64,000 nt of DNA from Larix kaempferi (taxonomy: Eukaryota > Streptophyta > Pinopsida > Pinales > Pinaceae). Position numbers and translations under genes: made by a program. The notes beneath the pieces were generated by a model. The model ran no database searches. It saw only the letters and a program-made list of their open reading frames with translations, and was not told the origin of the DNA. This document shows, in pieces, positions 1-10,075 of this stretch (its first letter is position 1; each line of letters starts with the position of its first letter). Location of the stretch: positions 124,001 to 188,000 of the forward strand of contig BSBM01000320.1 of the NCBI GenBank assembly GCA_027924585.1. Reading direction: 5' to 3'.

Positions 1-55
1 TTTTGGGGGTGGTGATTCTAGCTAAAGCATGGAGAGATATCTCTGGCTGGTCATC

Positions 56-1012
56 CTAAGACAGGGGTTCAATAGGCGGTTCCTGAATGTCAACCTGAGC
101 ATCCATTGTATCTGGATCTTCATCACCAATTTCAGAGGCAAGCGGAGAATCCACATCCAAGAGATAGAGCTTTTGCTGAACACATCTATGTCCCCGAGTG
201 AATTTCTCATCACAATTATAGCAAAGCCCCTTTTCTCTGCGTGCTTGCATCTCTGTTTCAGACAAATGCTTGATAGGAGGTGTTCGAGGATCCTGTGGTA
301 TGGGTGGTCGTTGAGAACCCATATTTTGGAAGGGAACAAAAGTGGGCTTGGAGCGCTGTTGGGATGAAATCTTGTCTTCTGCCAACTTAGCCAACCCCAG
401 GGCTTCCATCATTGTGTTGGGACAAAACATTTTGACCTCAGAGGGGATGGCATCCTGTAGACCACTGATAAAACAAATCCGGTAAAAGTCATCAAAAATT
501 CCTTCAGTGTGGTTGGCTAGTTTCTCAAATTCGGTTTGATACTCTCTCATAGTGCCAATTTGGCGAAGTTTAGTGAGGGCTCCTATGAAGTCATCAAAAG
601 CACTGGGACCAAATCATTGCAAAAGGAGCTAGCAAAAGTCTGGCCATTTTGGCTCTTCATGAGCCTTGATGTACCAACGGTACCATTGAAGAGCTTCATG
701 TTCAAAATGAAAGGATGCAAGCAAAACTTTGCTGACATCAAAAGTATTATGCAGACTAAAATACTGTTCTGCACGATAGATCCATCCAGTTGGATTAGTA
801 CCATTGAAGCGAGGAAAATCAAGCTTTGGACCACGAAAATTGCTAGAAGAAGAGAACCCATTGTCTGATGAAGACTCAAACTGCCATTTGTTGTTTATGG
901 CTAAATGTTCAAGATGGAGGCCAAGAAATTTTTCATCCAGATCCTGGAATTTGGATTGGATGGCTACAAGTGCTTCTTCCATGGTTTTTGCTCCTGCGCA
1001 GGTGACAACCAT
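56..1012 (-). pseudogene. gag: Ty3/gypsy gag (capsid/nucleocapsid), frameshifted
   Basis: This encodes the structural Gag protein that packages element RNA in cytoplasmic particles. The N-terminal part (about 1012-629) carries PKLDFPRFNGTNPTGWIYRAE, typical of the retrotransposon gag domain, followed by a tryptophan-rich HEALQWYRWY stretch. The C-terminal part (550-56) starts with LANHTEG and ISGLQDAIPSEV and carries a zinc knuckle CYNCDEKFTRGHRC. The two halves lie in different frames, joined near position 580, so a frameshift separates them. A TAG stop at 58-56 ends the second half before the protease. Possible starts are the ATGs at 1012 and 982; the second (MEEALVAIQ) looks more like a gag start. 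The same gag type occurs at 13119-14720. Confidence 0.8.
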
Positions 1013-1063
1013 AACCAGGAGTTTTTTTTTTTTTTTGTGGACTGGGTAGAAAAACAAAAACAA

Positions 1064-1943
1064 AAACTGTTTCAGTAAAGGAAAATTTGGATTTGGGAAA
1101 AAATCTGAAGGGTAATTGGGGTTTGACTAGGATTTGGATACTGTCGAATGGACAGGGAAGTGGAAAAGGAGGATTTGAGAAGCGAGGTGAAAGAATGGGA
1201 AAATTTGGCAAAGAGGGACAAAGAAGCATAATTAGGAAAGGAACTCTATGTTAAAATTTGAAGGTGATTGGGTAAAATCCGAGGAAGTTATGGAAAACCC
1301 TAAAAATAGACAAATGTGGGATTTCGGGCTTTGGGAAGTGGAATTGGGGATAGGGTCCTCAGGAATGAAATATGCAAAATGGGAGTACAGGGGTTCCTGG
1401 AAGTGAGTGGAAACAGAGGGATCTGAAATGGCACCGAATGGATCGAAAATGGCTAGATCTAAAATGGCTAGACCTGGAACGACTTTCAGAAGGGATCTAA
1501 ACGGCTGGATCTGAAACGGCGCAGCAGTGATCGGCAACAATGCAGTTGAAAATAGATATGGACCCCAAGTATGTGCAGATTCCTAACAATTCAGGGGTTT
1601 CACTCGGCCACCAATGCTATCTGACGGCTTGCGTATTGGGGCAGTACCCCTCACTCCACGGCTCAGGTAAAGTTGATAACCGCTTTGCCACAAATGACAG
1701 CTCTTGGTTTACCTCACGGGTGGGAACTAGTCAATTAGGTAGGGGTCGTTGCCCTTTTCACTGGCAGGTCCTCTCAATGGGCCAACTACTTCGGGGTTCC
1801 TGTGGTACTCCTCACAATGATTTTTAGGGATTATTCCCAAGTACTTCCCATAGTTAAGCGGATAGGCATTATTCCCAAATTCAAACCTACAACAGATGCG
1901 AAAACAAAATTTGGCAGAAATTTCACCCAGCGAGCCCAAGAAA
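1064..1943 (-). other. Leader between PBS and gag of the left-edge gypsy element
   Basis: About 0.9 kb separate the primer-binding site from gag. It includes a T-rich run at 1021-1036, repeated GGATCTGAAATGGC/GGATCTAAAATGGC-like phrases around 1415-1525, and no supported coding region. The short ORFs here look incidental. Confidence 0.5.
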
Positions 1944-1957
1944 GTGCTATGATACCA
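1944..1957 (-). promoter_or_regulatory. Primer-binding site of the left-edge gypsy element
   Basis: On the minus strand the sequence TGGTATCATAGCAC starts two bases after the LTR end. It matches the plant initiator Met tRNA primer site (TGGTATCAGAGC) with one change, and would prime minus-strand DNA synthesis. Confidence 0.85.
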
Positions 1958-1959
1958 GA

Positions 1960-2334
1960 TGTGATGAACCTGCAATAATTAATTAATGTAAATACAAAAG
2001 ATATCAAAAATAACAGAACTCAAAATCACTTTTATATTGATCACAGGCCACTTCGAGGGGGCAACCTCCTTTGAGAAAGCTCAATACAATTAACTTCACG
2101 GTGCCTTCATAGGCCTCAACACACACTTATATACTAATTCTAGGTGTCAATACTATGGGTCAAAACCATGGTCCACTACAAACTATGGATCAACAATACT
2201 ACGAGGGAGTTACAAAGCATATGCGCCAACAACAATAACACAAACTATGGATCAACAAATACTACGAGACGACTTACAAAACATATGCGTCCAACAACAA
2301 TATACTAAAAAAGTAAAGACATGGGTTCCTAACA
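1960..2334 (-). repeat. 5' LTR (375 bp) of the left-edge gypsy element
   Basis: On the minus strand the LTR begins TGTTAGGAACCC and ends GGTTCATCACA, with the usual TG...CA ends. A plus-strand copy of the same family and exactly the same length lies at 6472-6846, which fixes both boundaries independently. The primer-binding site follows after two bases. Confidence 0.9.
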
Positions 2335-2394
2335 TTGATTTGGGTTTCTTTAAGCATTTGGTTTGCAAAATATTTAAATTTTGACTATTTTGAC

Positions 2395-2845
2395 ATTTCT
2401 CTTGGCAAACCCGAAACCCGATTTTTGGCGAACCCAAAACCCGACATTTGGAGAACCCGAAACCTGAAACCCGAAAGTTTTGAGTGCATGAAATTGTTGT
2501 TTTCATTTTAGGATTTTCGTCATCCTCAAACCTGAAACTCGAAAGTTTCAGGTGCAGGATTTCATTTCTTTGAAGTTTGTTTTAAATAAAACCGAAACCC
2601 GAAACCCGAAGATGTCACGTTTCGGGATTCGGGATTTATGTTTGCGAGTTTTAATAAACTTGAAACCCAAAACCCGACACTATCGCGTTTCGGGATTCGG
2701 AAATCCATTTTTAACATTGCGTTCAATTGCATTCCGAAACCCGCAACCCGCAACTTTAGGGTTGCGGCTTTCGGAAACTTGGTTTTGATTTGGTCATATT
2801 TTTGAAACCTAAAACCCGCCGGTTTCGGTTTTCAGCTTTCGGGAG
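2395..2845. repeat. AAACCCG-rich tract of imperfect inverted repeats
   Basis: The words AAACCCG and CGGGTTT/TTTCGGG recur many times over about 450 bp, and several form facing arms. The clearest pair is 2592-2610 (CCGAAACCCGAAACCCGAA) against 2619-2633 (TTTCGGGATTCGGG) across a short loop. Similar pairs occur near 2528-2549 (a near-perfect palindrome), 2660-2702 and 2735-2776. The motif resembles degenerate plant telomere units, but the spacing is irregular. I see no gene in it. Confidence 0.6.
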
Positions 2846-3774
2846 TGGTAAATAAAACTTTTTTTTATGTTTTGAACCCAATCCCGCACTTCGCATCGGT
2901 CAATCTCAGCCGTCCATTTCTCTTAATCCTACGGTCGTGATTTAATTTGTGTAAATTGATAAATATAGGTTTTATTTACTTTTCTTTATCATTTTTACTC
3001 GCCTAATTACTCCGCTAAGCTGATTTTACTGTGAATTTGGTTGCTAAGGGTCGTTATTGCTGGTTTTTCAGTTTTTCCTAGGATTAGTTGTTTCTGTTGT
3101 TGCGTATTATGCTTAGAAGTTTGGTTATTTTGGTTTTTGTAATGACCGCTTTTCTTATTTAATTTGATCTTCCCAGGCTTTGCAGGTTACACCTTTTCAA
3201 TCTCCGCAGTTTGGCTCTAATCTTTCTGTTAAATCAACAGTCTGCACTTGATCTTGCAGGTGAAATCAGGCCACCATTTTATGTGCTCAAACTACTACCT
3301 TAGCCATTCTGCAGTCATCTCTTTCACCGCAACTCTCATTTTTATTTCAAATTCAAGGCTATGATTATTGATATGAACAGACTTGTAATGATGAGCTTCC
3401 ACGTGCTTTTTAATTCATGCAAACTTCAATCGGATTTGTACTTCCGCATGGATCCAAATCCGGTTAGCACATGATATAATTCACTTCGTTATAGTTTGCA
3501 TGAATGTAGTGTCCCAATCGTAATAATTTGACCATTGTGACCGGCTCTACCCAATCATTTGCCATTCTATCATTTGGCCTTAAATTGGCAACGAATATGA
3601 AAGCCTTTAGTTTGTCCTTTATTGTAAAGGTAAAATTTCGCATGTTTATGTTGTAAGTTTCTTCTTGACATATTTGGTATGAGCAATATGCAGACATGAA
3701 ATGAACCCCTTCATGCGTGTTTTGAGAATGAATAACTTCGGTCTTTGTTGTATCAAGAACCTTTGTCACCACCT
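2846..3774. other. Gene-less stretch, possibly an old promoter/intron-like region
   Basis: No supported ORF. The text around 2900-3290 has a CAGCCGTCC motif, a polypyrimidine run followed by CCCAG (about 3150-3177) and T-rich intron-like sequence, as in plant 5' regions. No exon follows in frame. The 102-codon minus-strand ORF at 3464-3772 has no recognisable domain and looks like chance. Confidence 0.3.
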
Positions 3775-4068
3775 ATTGATGCGAGTATTCTTGATTCAAG
3801 CAATGATAGTGAACAAGAAGATGTTCAAGTCCCGTATGTCTGCATGCGATTCCTAGAGAGGAAGGAAAATAAGGTTTCTGAAGAGCCAATTGATCAAGAT
3901 GATTCTGTTATATGAGATTATATAATCAATGAAGAACTTGATATTCCACCAATTTCTTCTGGCGTGGACGGATTTCTCTACTTTTGAGAACATAGTCTCT
4001 CATCCAGAAGTCCCTACGGTGAATTCTCTACAAGCCGAATCATCTGTTGCTGATAATGAGTAGGTTGG
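3775..4068 (+). pseudogene. Decayed coding-like fragment, family not recognised
   Basis: From 3775 the plus strand reads as acidic, serine-rich protein (ILDSSNDSEQEDVQVPYVC, then EEPIDQDDSVI) before a stop at about 3914. After a frame change it resumes as TFENIVSHPEVPTVNSLQ and SSVADNE before a stop at about 4061. The composition looks like protein rather than random AT-rich DNA, but I recognise no domain. It could be the tail of an old transposon polyprotein or of a host exon. Confidence 0.25.
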
Positions 4069-4187
4069 GGCGGAATTCTTGATTATGATATGAGGATCTT
4101 TTTAATTAAGGAATATATCTTTAAGAATCTCTTTGGAAGGTGAAGGAAATCATGTAGTCTGAGAAATGGCAAGGTTTCTTGGATCAA

Positions 4188-5634
4188 TGTAATGTCCCTC
4201 CTATCCTACAAGGCTATGGAGAGGACACTAATAATAATACTGGACATCTAGTCCCATACCTAAACAAATAAGCATTCATACAATTTATAGATGGATAAAT
4301 TGCAAATGCATAAACATTTGAATACACAGCAGAATTTGTTTCCAATATACATTCATCATACATTCCAGATTTTCATGCCATTCATCAATTTAAGCAATAT
4401 CAAATTAGAAAAGGAGAATACTTATCTTAAACCAAGTAATACCTGAGCAACCAGCTACTCTTCTGCAACGTTCCACCCAATCGTAGGCCAGTGTGCTCCT
4501 TAATCTCTCAGCACCACTGCCACCCCCGAGCTAGGCATGATCTCCACAAGGAAAAAGGGGAAAACAGGCTCTCACATAGCTAAGGATACACCAGAATCAA
4601 CCAAGCCAATCAGCAGTTGGGTTTCTCAGGCTGCTAAGAGAGGGGCAGAAGTGAATTACTAGGCTAGTGGCTCAACCATTGAGCTATGGATACTTCATTG
4701 GGCTCATCAAGCCAAATCTGTCCTCTTCCACTCCTAAATCTCCTGCTCACTGGTTCAAACTAAACAGGAAGGGACATAACAGCCAGAAATGCAGGTGCTA
4801 GGCATTTTTGCAGTAGGATGCCCAACGATGGGAATTCCACCAGTTCAGAGAATGTGGGAAAGCCCAAAATGAAAATTGGAAAATGGGAAAACAACCCCAG
4901 GAGCATAATCGTTTACAGAAAAACGTCCATGGGCATGTTGGGGCAAAAATGACCTCTATAAATCCCCAGAAAATCGTGGTTCTCTTCTCCCAGCCACTAT
5001 GCTAACCAAAAATGAGTTCCCAAGCATGGAAGAATGCAGAGAATGGTGAAAATGTGAAGGAAAAACCCCAGTTCGCCCCAAGCTGCGTGAGAGAGGAAAG
5101 ACTATGGTTCTGAATGGCTTGGGAAGGAAAAACGTGGGTGATTTCTTGCCTTGCAAGCAAAAATTCGAATTCTTGGATTGATGGCTTGCCCATACCCGAA
5201 ATTGGCTGCCATACCTCATCATTCCCAACGCATTAACTACCTCAACCAACTCTGGGAAGAATTTAATGATTGGGGCATAAGCCAAAATGGGTAGATGGGA
5301 TCTCATGGGTTTTCTCATTGACACATGGATTGACTCCATTGGCTCAAGGGTTTTGTTATTTTTCCTCCCTATTCCTTGTAAGATCATGCCCCATCTCTTT
5401 GTTGCATTGCATAGCTGGTTGTGGGTTTTTCATTAAAATTGCATATTTACATGGTGTCCGAATTTACATTGTGCACGGCTAGCACAAGAACCATATGCAT
5501 CTATTCTAATTGTTGATACATAAAACGATAAATCAATGGCAGGTCCTTGTCCTTGAGCTCCTCACCATGACTAAATAACAATATTTACATCATTCACAAT
5601 ATTAATGCAATAGGGTTAAGATGGGGACATTACA
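4188..5634. mobile_element. Solo LTR (1447 bp) with TSD ATCAA
   Basis: The sequence starts TGTAATGTCCC and ends GGGACATTACA, an 11-bp perfect terminal inverted repeat. It is flanked on both sides by ATCAA (4183-4187 and 5635-5639), a 5-bp TSD. No PBS, gag or pol follows, so it is a solo LTR left by LTR-LTR recombination. The ends resemble those of the gypsy LTRs at 20011 and 23935, so a gypsy origin is likely. The ORFs of 60-145 codons inside (4956-5482) have no domain. Orientation is uncertain because both ends look alike. Confidence 0.9.
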
Positions 5635-5639
5635 ATCAA

Positions 5640-6466
5640 TAGTCCCAATAGACTCATTTATGATTTTGGAATCCCTATTCTATAGGATTCATTTTTGTAC
5701 CTTATTGTAATTTAATATTTAAGGAAGAATACCTCTCGGAGGAAGGGGGTTGAAATTTTTGGAATTGTAATTCAGCAGGAGATAAGACTGAGGATACTCT
5801 GTGGCTAGATTCATTGTAATTTTGGTACAAGACATCTTAATGCAGTAATGTTATCTTTGGATCCATCTTCTGATTATCACTTAAATTTCTTTAAGGATTT
5901 TTTATTTTATGTTCCGGATTTTCATCTGCTATACACATGATCTCTTGTTAGATATACAATGAATACATAGATCTGTTGTATTAGTTTTTCTGTATAACTG
6001 ATGTGTGTATGAAAATATTTGATTAAATTTCTTTAATTAAATACTTTCTTTATCAATTTCTGCAATTGATCAGATATATATATATTCAATCATTGTTGAT
6101 TTTTCAATCAACAAAAGGATAACAGGTTATATCTTGATGGTCTTTAAGCTTGAATTATTTTTGTTTAATTTTCATTAAATAAATCATAATTTAAGTCAGC
6201 AAATATCTCATCTAAAGGCATTTCTTTTAAAGGTGATAGACTGTTTGTTCTCTTACACCTCAAGATTGATCTACATAAACACCAAACTTTTCATTTTAGA
6301 ATAGATCTGACTTAAGATTAGTTTCTTTTTACTAAATAGGTTAAGTTAGAATTGCTCACTATTTTCCATACCTTTGTTTCCCTAAGTTGGGAAACTAATC
6401 TTATTGATCAAACCCCTTACTCATAGAGTGCCAGTGGAGGCGGAATATCCGTGGGTGATTACCACA
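5640..6466. other. AT-rich stretch without a gene
   Basis: No ORF or element boundary can be supported. It is T- and A-rich, with a purine-rich GGAGGAAGGGGG at about 5739-5750 that resembles a polypurine tract, but no LTR start follows it. Confidence 0.4.
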
Positions 6467-6471
6467 CCAAA

Positions 6472-6846
6472 TGTTAGGAACCCATGTCTTTACTTTGTTA
6501 GTATATTGTTGTTGGACACATATGCTTTGTAAGTCGTCCCGTAGTATTTGTTGATCAATAGTTTATGTTATTGTTGTTGGCGCATATGCTTTGTAAGTCG
6601 CCCGTAGTATTGTTGATCCATAGTTTGTAGTGGCCCATGGTTTTGACCCATAGTATTGGCGCCTAGACTTAGTATATAAGTGTGTGTTGAGACCTATGAA
6701 GGCACCGTGAAGTTATTTGTATTAAGCTTGCTCATAGGAGGTTGCCCCCTCGAAGTGGCCTGTGATCAATATAAAAGTGATTCTGAGTTCTGTCATTTCT
6801 GCTATTTCGCATATTTTTATTAATTAATTGTTGCAGGTGCATCACA
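6472..6846 (+). mobile_element. Solo LTR (375 bp) with TSD CCAAA
   Basis: This starts TGTTAGGAACCC and ends GTGCATCACA, and is bounded by CCAAA at 6467-6471 and 6847-6851. It is the same family and length as the LTR at 1960-2334. It contains an internal direct repeat of about 63 bp (units starting near 6500 and 6565, sharing CATATGCTTTGTAAGTCG) and a candidate TATA box in TTAGTATATAAGTG near 6673. No internal element sequence follows. Confidence 0.93.
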
Positions 6847-6974
6847 CCAAACAGCTCGAGGATAGAATTTCCCTTGTGTAGGGTCTTTCGAAGCCTTTGG
6901 CTAGGTTTTCATCCTCTGTTGTGTGCCTTGGAACCCATTCCAGCACCTTGCACTTACCCTACACACCCGAGGCA

Positions 6975-7580
6975 TCAACACTCCTCTACTACACCATTCA
7001 AGAACATTGTCTTGACATCCATCTGGTGTACCTTCCACGTCATCACTATAGCCAAAGCAAGTACTGATCTGATGGAAGTGTATCTGGATAAAGGTGCAAA
7101 TGTCTCCTCATAATCTATCCCTTCCTTCTGGGAGAATCCATGTGCCATGAACCTTGCCTTGTGTTTCTCTATGCTTCCATCTGCAACATGCTTGATCTTA
7201 TAGATCAACTTGGAAGTCACAACAGACTTCCCTACTTGTCTCGGTACCACATCCCAAACATCATTCTTCGTGATCGAATGGTACTCCTCGATCATGGCAT
7301 CCTTCCTTTCTGTCTCTTTTTCATAGTTGGCAGGTTCGTTGTCAATGATGTCACACAGCAGGGATACATAACTGGAGTATGGCCTAGGTCTCTTGCTTTT
7401 CTTTGAATTCCCTCTGGAGCTCCATACCTCTCTGCATATTGTATTGCCTCGCGTACCCATGTTGGCTTCCTCTTGTGGGAGTTCTTCTCATGAGGTGGAT
7501 CTACAGATTCTTGTGGTTCTTCTATTTCATAGTCTTTATGGTCTTCAAGAATTACTCCTTCCATTGATGTATCTCTAATC
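6975..7580 (-). pseudogene. pol: Ty1/copia polyprotein fragment: pre-RT linker and N-terminal reverse transcriptase
   Basis: The first part (7564-7400) reads as linker before RT (EEPQESVDPPH, then KRKPTWVREAIQYAERYG). After a frame change near 7390 the other frame carries NDVWDVVPR, YKIKHVADGSIEKHKARF, GIDYEETFAP and KVHQMDVKTMFLNG, the N-terminal half of copia RT including the first catalytic aspartate (QMDVK). The reading frame ends at VVEEC just where EEEVYIEQP-type sequence would follow. The YVDD box, RNase H and the 3' end are absent. The same RT type, with different deletions, is at 48180-48506. Confidence 0.85.
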
Positions 7581-8389
7581 CTGGTAACTTCAGGTTCTTC
7601 AGTGTCTTCAACTTGACTTCATAAATATTCTAGTTGAATCATCGTCACTTGTTCTTCGAAACAAGTCTTTCTTGTAGTACACGATCTTTCCTAGAAATCA
7701 ATTTAGTTGCATTATTAGAAACATTTCATAATTTTCCAAAACAAATTCTTAAGCATAAAGACATAGGTCACACATTCATGCAACTATCTTAGCCAATGAT
7801 TCAACACAACATTCATCCATATCTCGTATTCATACGGTAACTTCCTAGATGCCTTCCATCTCTACCAAAGCATTGTTAATATTGTGCACTACTCCCAACA
7901 TGTCAGCAAAGAGGTTTCATTCTAGATAAGTAGCAATGGGATGATGTACAATACCATAGGCCACTTACCCATTGTTTGCATATTAGTAGTATCTTGTTCA
8001 TTAATGCAACTTTTCTAACATGCATGATATACATCCTAAATCTAGGAGCATAAGTATGTACATGACTGAACAATATTAAGTAATCAAATATACAAGAAAT
8101 GACAATTCAAATACTTATCTTTGTTTGGTTGTTGGGTAGGATCCCTCTCAATATTTGCTTCCTTGCAGAACTACTTGAGTGTGCTCCCTCTTGATATTTT
8201 GCTTCCTTAACCAATGCTGAAAATGGATGAGAGATTCTTCCATATATTATTGATATTTTTTTGTTTTCCGGAGTCCAACTCTGTAGTAGCTTCTTCTACT
8301 CCTTTCATGTAATACTGAAATTCATCTCTAGTTTCACCTTATGAGGTGGAACCTTCTGAATGAACCCATGTAACTAGTTACCTTCATTT
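7581..8389 (-). other. Non-coding/decayed internal region with protease remnant
   Basis: Between gag and the RT fragment there is no open frame. The gag-proximal part (about 8380-8230) still resembles the region after the copia protease motif (FIQKVPPHKVKLE), interrupted by stops. The section 7735-8190 is recognisably similar to 48520-48940 in the element at 39173-52316, so this layout is shared by two copies rather than being a private deletion. Confidence 0.5.
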
Positions 8390-9302
8390 CAATACACATT
8401 CTTCATCACTTGAATATTATTCACTTTCTCCTCTGGTTCTCTTTCTTGCAGGTTCATCATCTTCCACAATGTGAGCATGGTGTCTTTTCTTGTTGGTCTT
8501 CTTCTTGTTGGAGCCACTTCTATTTCTGGTACAATATATGGAGTAGTGTCCATTCTCATCACATGTATAGCATCTAATGTTAGATATATCATTTCTGGAT
8601 CTTCTAAATTTCTCCCTTTGACTTTGGTGGTGATGCTTCTCCTTCTTACTGTGGTGAGTATGCTCCCTCTTGGTGTTATTCTTCCTGGTGTGTGTTGTGA
8701 GAGCTTGGTATTCTTTACCCATCTTCTCTTCTCGAGCTATAAGTCGAGCTTCTTCTTGTGAGCATTCCTCCCATGGCCTACTAAATGTGATCAATTTATT
8801 TCTAGCACAAATTCCTTGAATGAAGGAATCCCATGACCTAGGGAGACCATTCAAGGTGGTCATCACAATTTCTCCATTTTCCGCATCTTCTCCCATGGCT
8901 TCAAGTTGCTCCTTGATTTGAGAGACCCTTGTAAAGTATGACTGCATGGTCTCTGCACTTTGTATCTTCACATTCTTCAATTGGTACCACAAGTTCATCT
9001 TCCGATTTATATTCTTTCCTTCAAATAACTTGGTCAAGGAATCAAACATCTCTTTAGGTGTCTTCAATGATGACACATGTGGGATGAGATGATCCTTAAT
9101 AGAATCTGCAATGATTCTCTTATCCTTAACTAGGTTCTTCTTATGTAAGGCTTTAGCCTCATCTCCCTCTGGAACTGGAACTTCTACATTTACATATGTG
9201 CCTAGTTCATTCTCTTCAAGGTTTAGTGTAATCCTATATTTCCATGCTCAGAAGTTATCATCCCCTTCAATATTATCCTCAATATTGGTGTGGTGAGACA
9301 TC
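8390..9302 (-). pseudogene. gag: Ty1/copia gag with zinc knuckle, one or more stops
   Basis: The frame starts at an ATG at 9302 (MSHHTNIEDNIEGDD) and meets a stop before AWKYRI near 9246. It then runs VPVPEGDEAKALHKK into a 219-codon open stretch (9076-8417). That stretch has the UBN2-type gag core (LWYQLKNVKIQSAETMQSYF, then LNGLPRSWDSFIQGI), a basic region rich in H and K, and a nucleocapsid zinc knuckle CYTCDENGHYSIYC with C-X2-C-X4-H-X4-C spacing. It ends in a basic tail (NKKKTNKKRHH). Gag would coat element RNA in cytoplasmic particles. A stop and a frame change make this copy non-functional. Confidence 0.85.
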
Positions 9303-10060
9303 TTTAATGAGAACCTCAAATGGAAATAAAAAATATTTAGATCTTACCAATTTGAGATGCCCAAGCTGGATCTAGATCTAGTTGGCCTAGGGTTTGTTAG
9401 AGAAACCCTAATTTTTCAATGTTGAAATTTGGAACTTCTGGTTGGACAGATAGATGTGCCTCCTCAATGATATTTTTCCAATGTACTCACTTCCCTAAAT
9501 CTAAGAACAGAAACCCAAAATATCGGATGCCCTAGTTTTCCTCCGGCGGTAGTATCGGGCTGAAAAATGAAAATTATCAGAATTGCATTTTGTTTTCATG
9601 GGAATATGTGCCTGGATGAGGAGGGTATGCTGGTATACTTGGTTTCTGAATATTCCAAAAATTCACCCTTGAAAATTGACTTGCGAATTTCGGATCTACA
9701 GTTTCTGGCTTTTTCTGGTTTTCTGGGTTTTTTGGTCCAGAGTCAAACTAGGGTTTGACTTTTCTCAGGGTTACACCCACCAAAAAAATTCGATCCTGCT
9801 CTCTAAATTTTGATTTTTATGAGGAGCATATCCCTATGCTAAAAGCACTCCAAAATTCCACTTATGTGAAAATCCCTAATTTCTCGCAATAGTGATTGGA
9901 CAAAAAATGAAAATGCTCAAAATCAATTTCTTTTTCGATAGAAATATGCTCCTTCCTTAGGCAAGTTATCCTAGCCTCCTTTTGTTGATGATTGTGTGTA
10001 TATAAACCCAAAAATTAAGAATCCCTAGCTTCTACAGCTACAAAGTGTCTTCTTCTCAGG
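9303..10060 (-). other. Leader between PBS and gag of the truncated copia element
   Basis: About 760 bp without a supported ORF. It contains repeated CCCTAATTTT/CCTAGTTTTC-like phrases and is similar in style to the leaders at 50340-51650 and 62240-63430. Confidence 0.5.
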
Positions 10061-10075
10061 TTAGCTCTGATATCA
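10061..10075 (-). promoter_or_regulatory. Primer-binding site (variant) of the truncated copia element
   Basis: On the minus strand TGATATCAGAGCTAA follows the LTR directly. It differs from the initiator-Met site TGGTATCAGAGC at the third base. Confidence 0.8.

Larger units (their letters stand above)
1..2334 (-). mobile_element. Ty3/gypsy LTR retrotransposon, 5' part, cut by the left window edge
   Basis: Read on the minus strand this is a 5' LTR (2334-1960), a primer-binding site, a leader of about 0.9 kb and a gag region that continues leftward towards pol outside the window. The frame running off the left edge (about 55-1) encodes EISLHALARITTP, which resembles the segment that precedes the protease in gypsy polyproteins. 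The frame is broken at least twice, so this copy looks inactive. The TSD cannot be confirmed because the 3' end is outside; the candidate 5-mer next to the LTR is TTGAT (2335-2339). Confidence 0.85.

Noticed and set aside
3464-3772. 102-codon minus-strand ORF
   Set aside because: No recognisable domain, and no support from neighbouring sequence on that strand.
5739-5750. GGAGGAAGGGGG as a polypurine tract
   Set aside because: No LTR start follows it, and there is no LTR pair around it.
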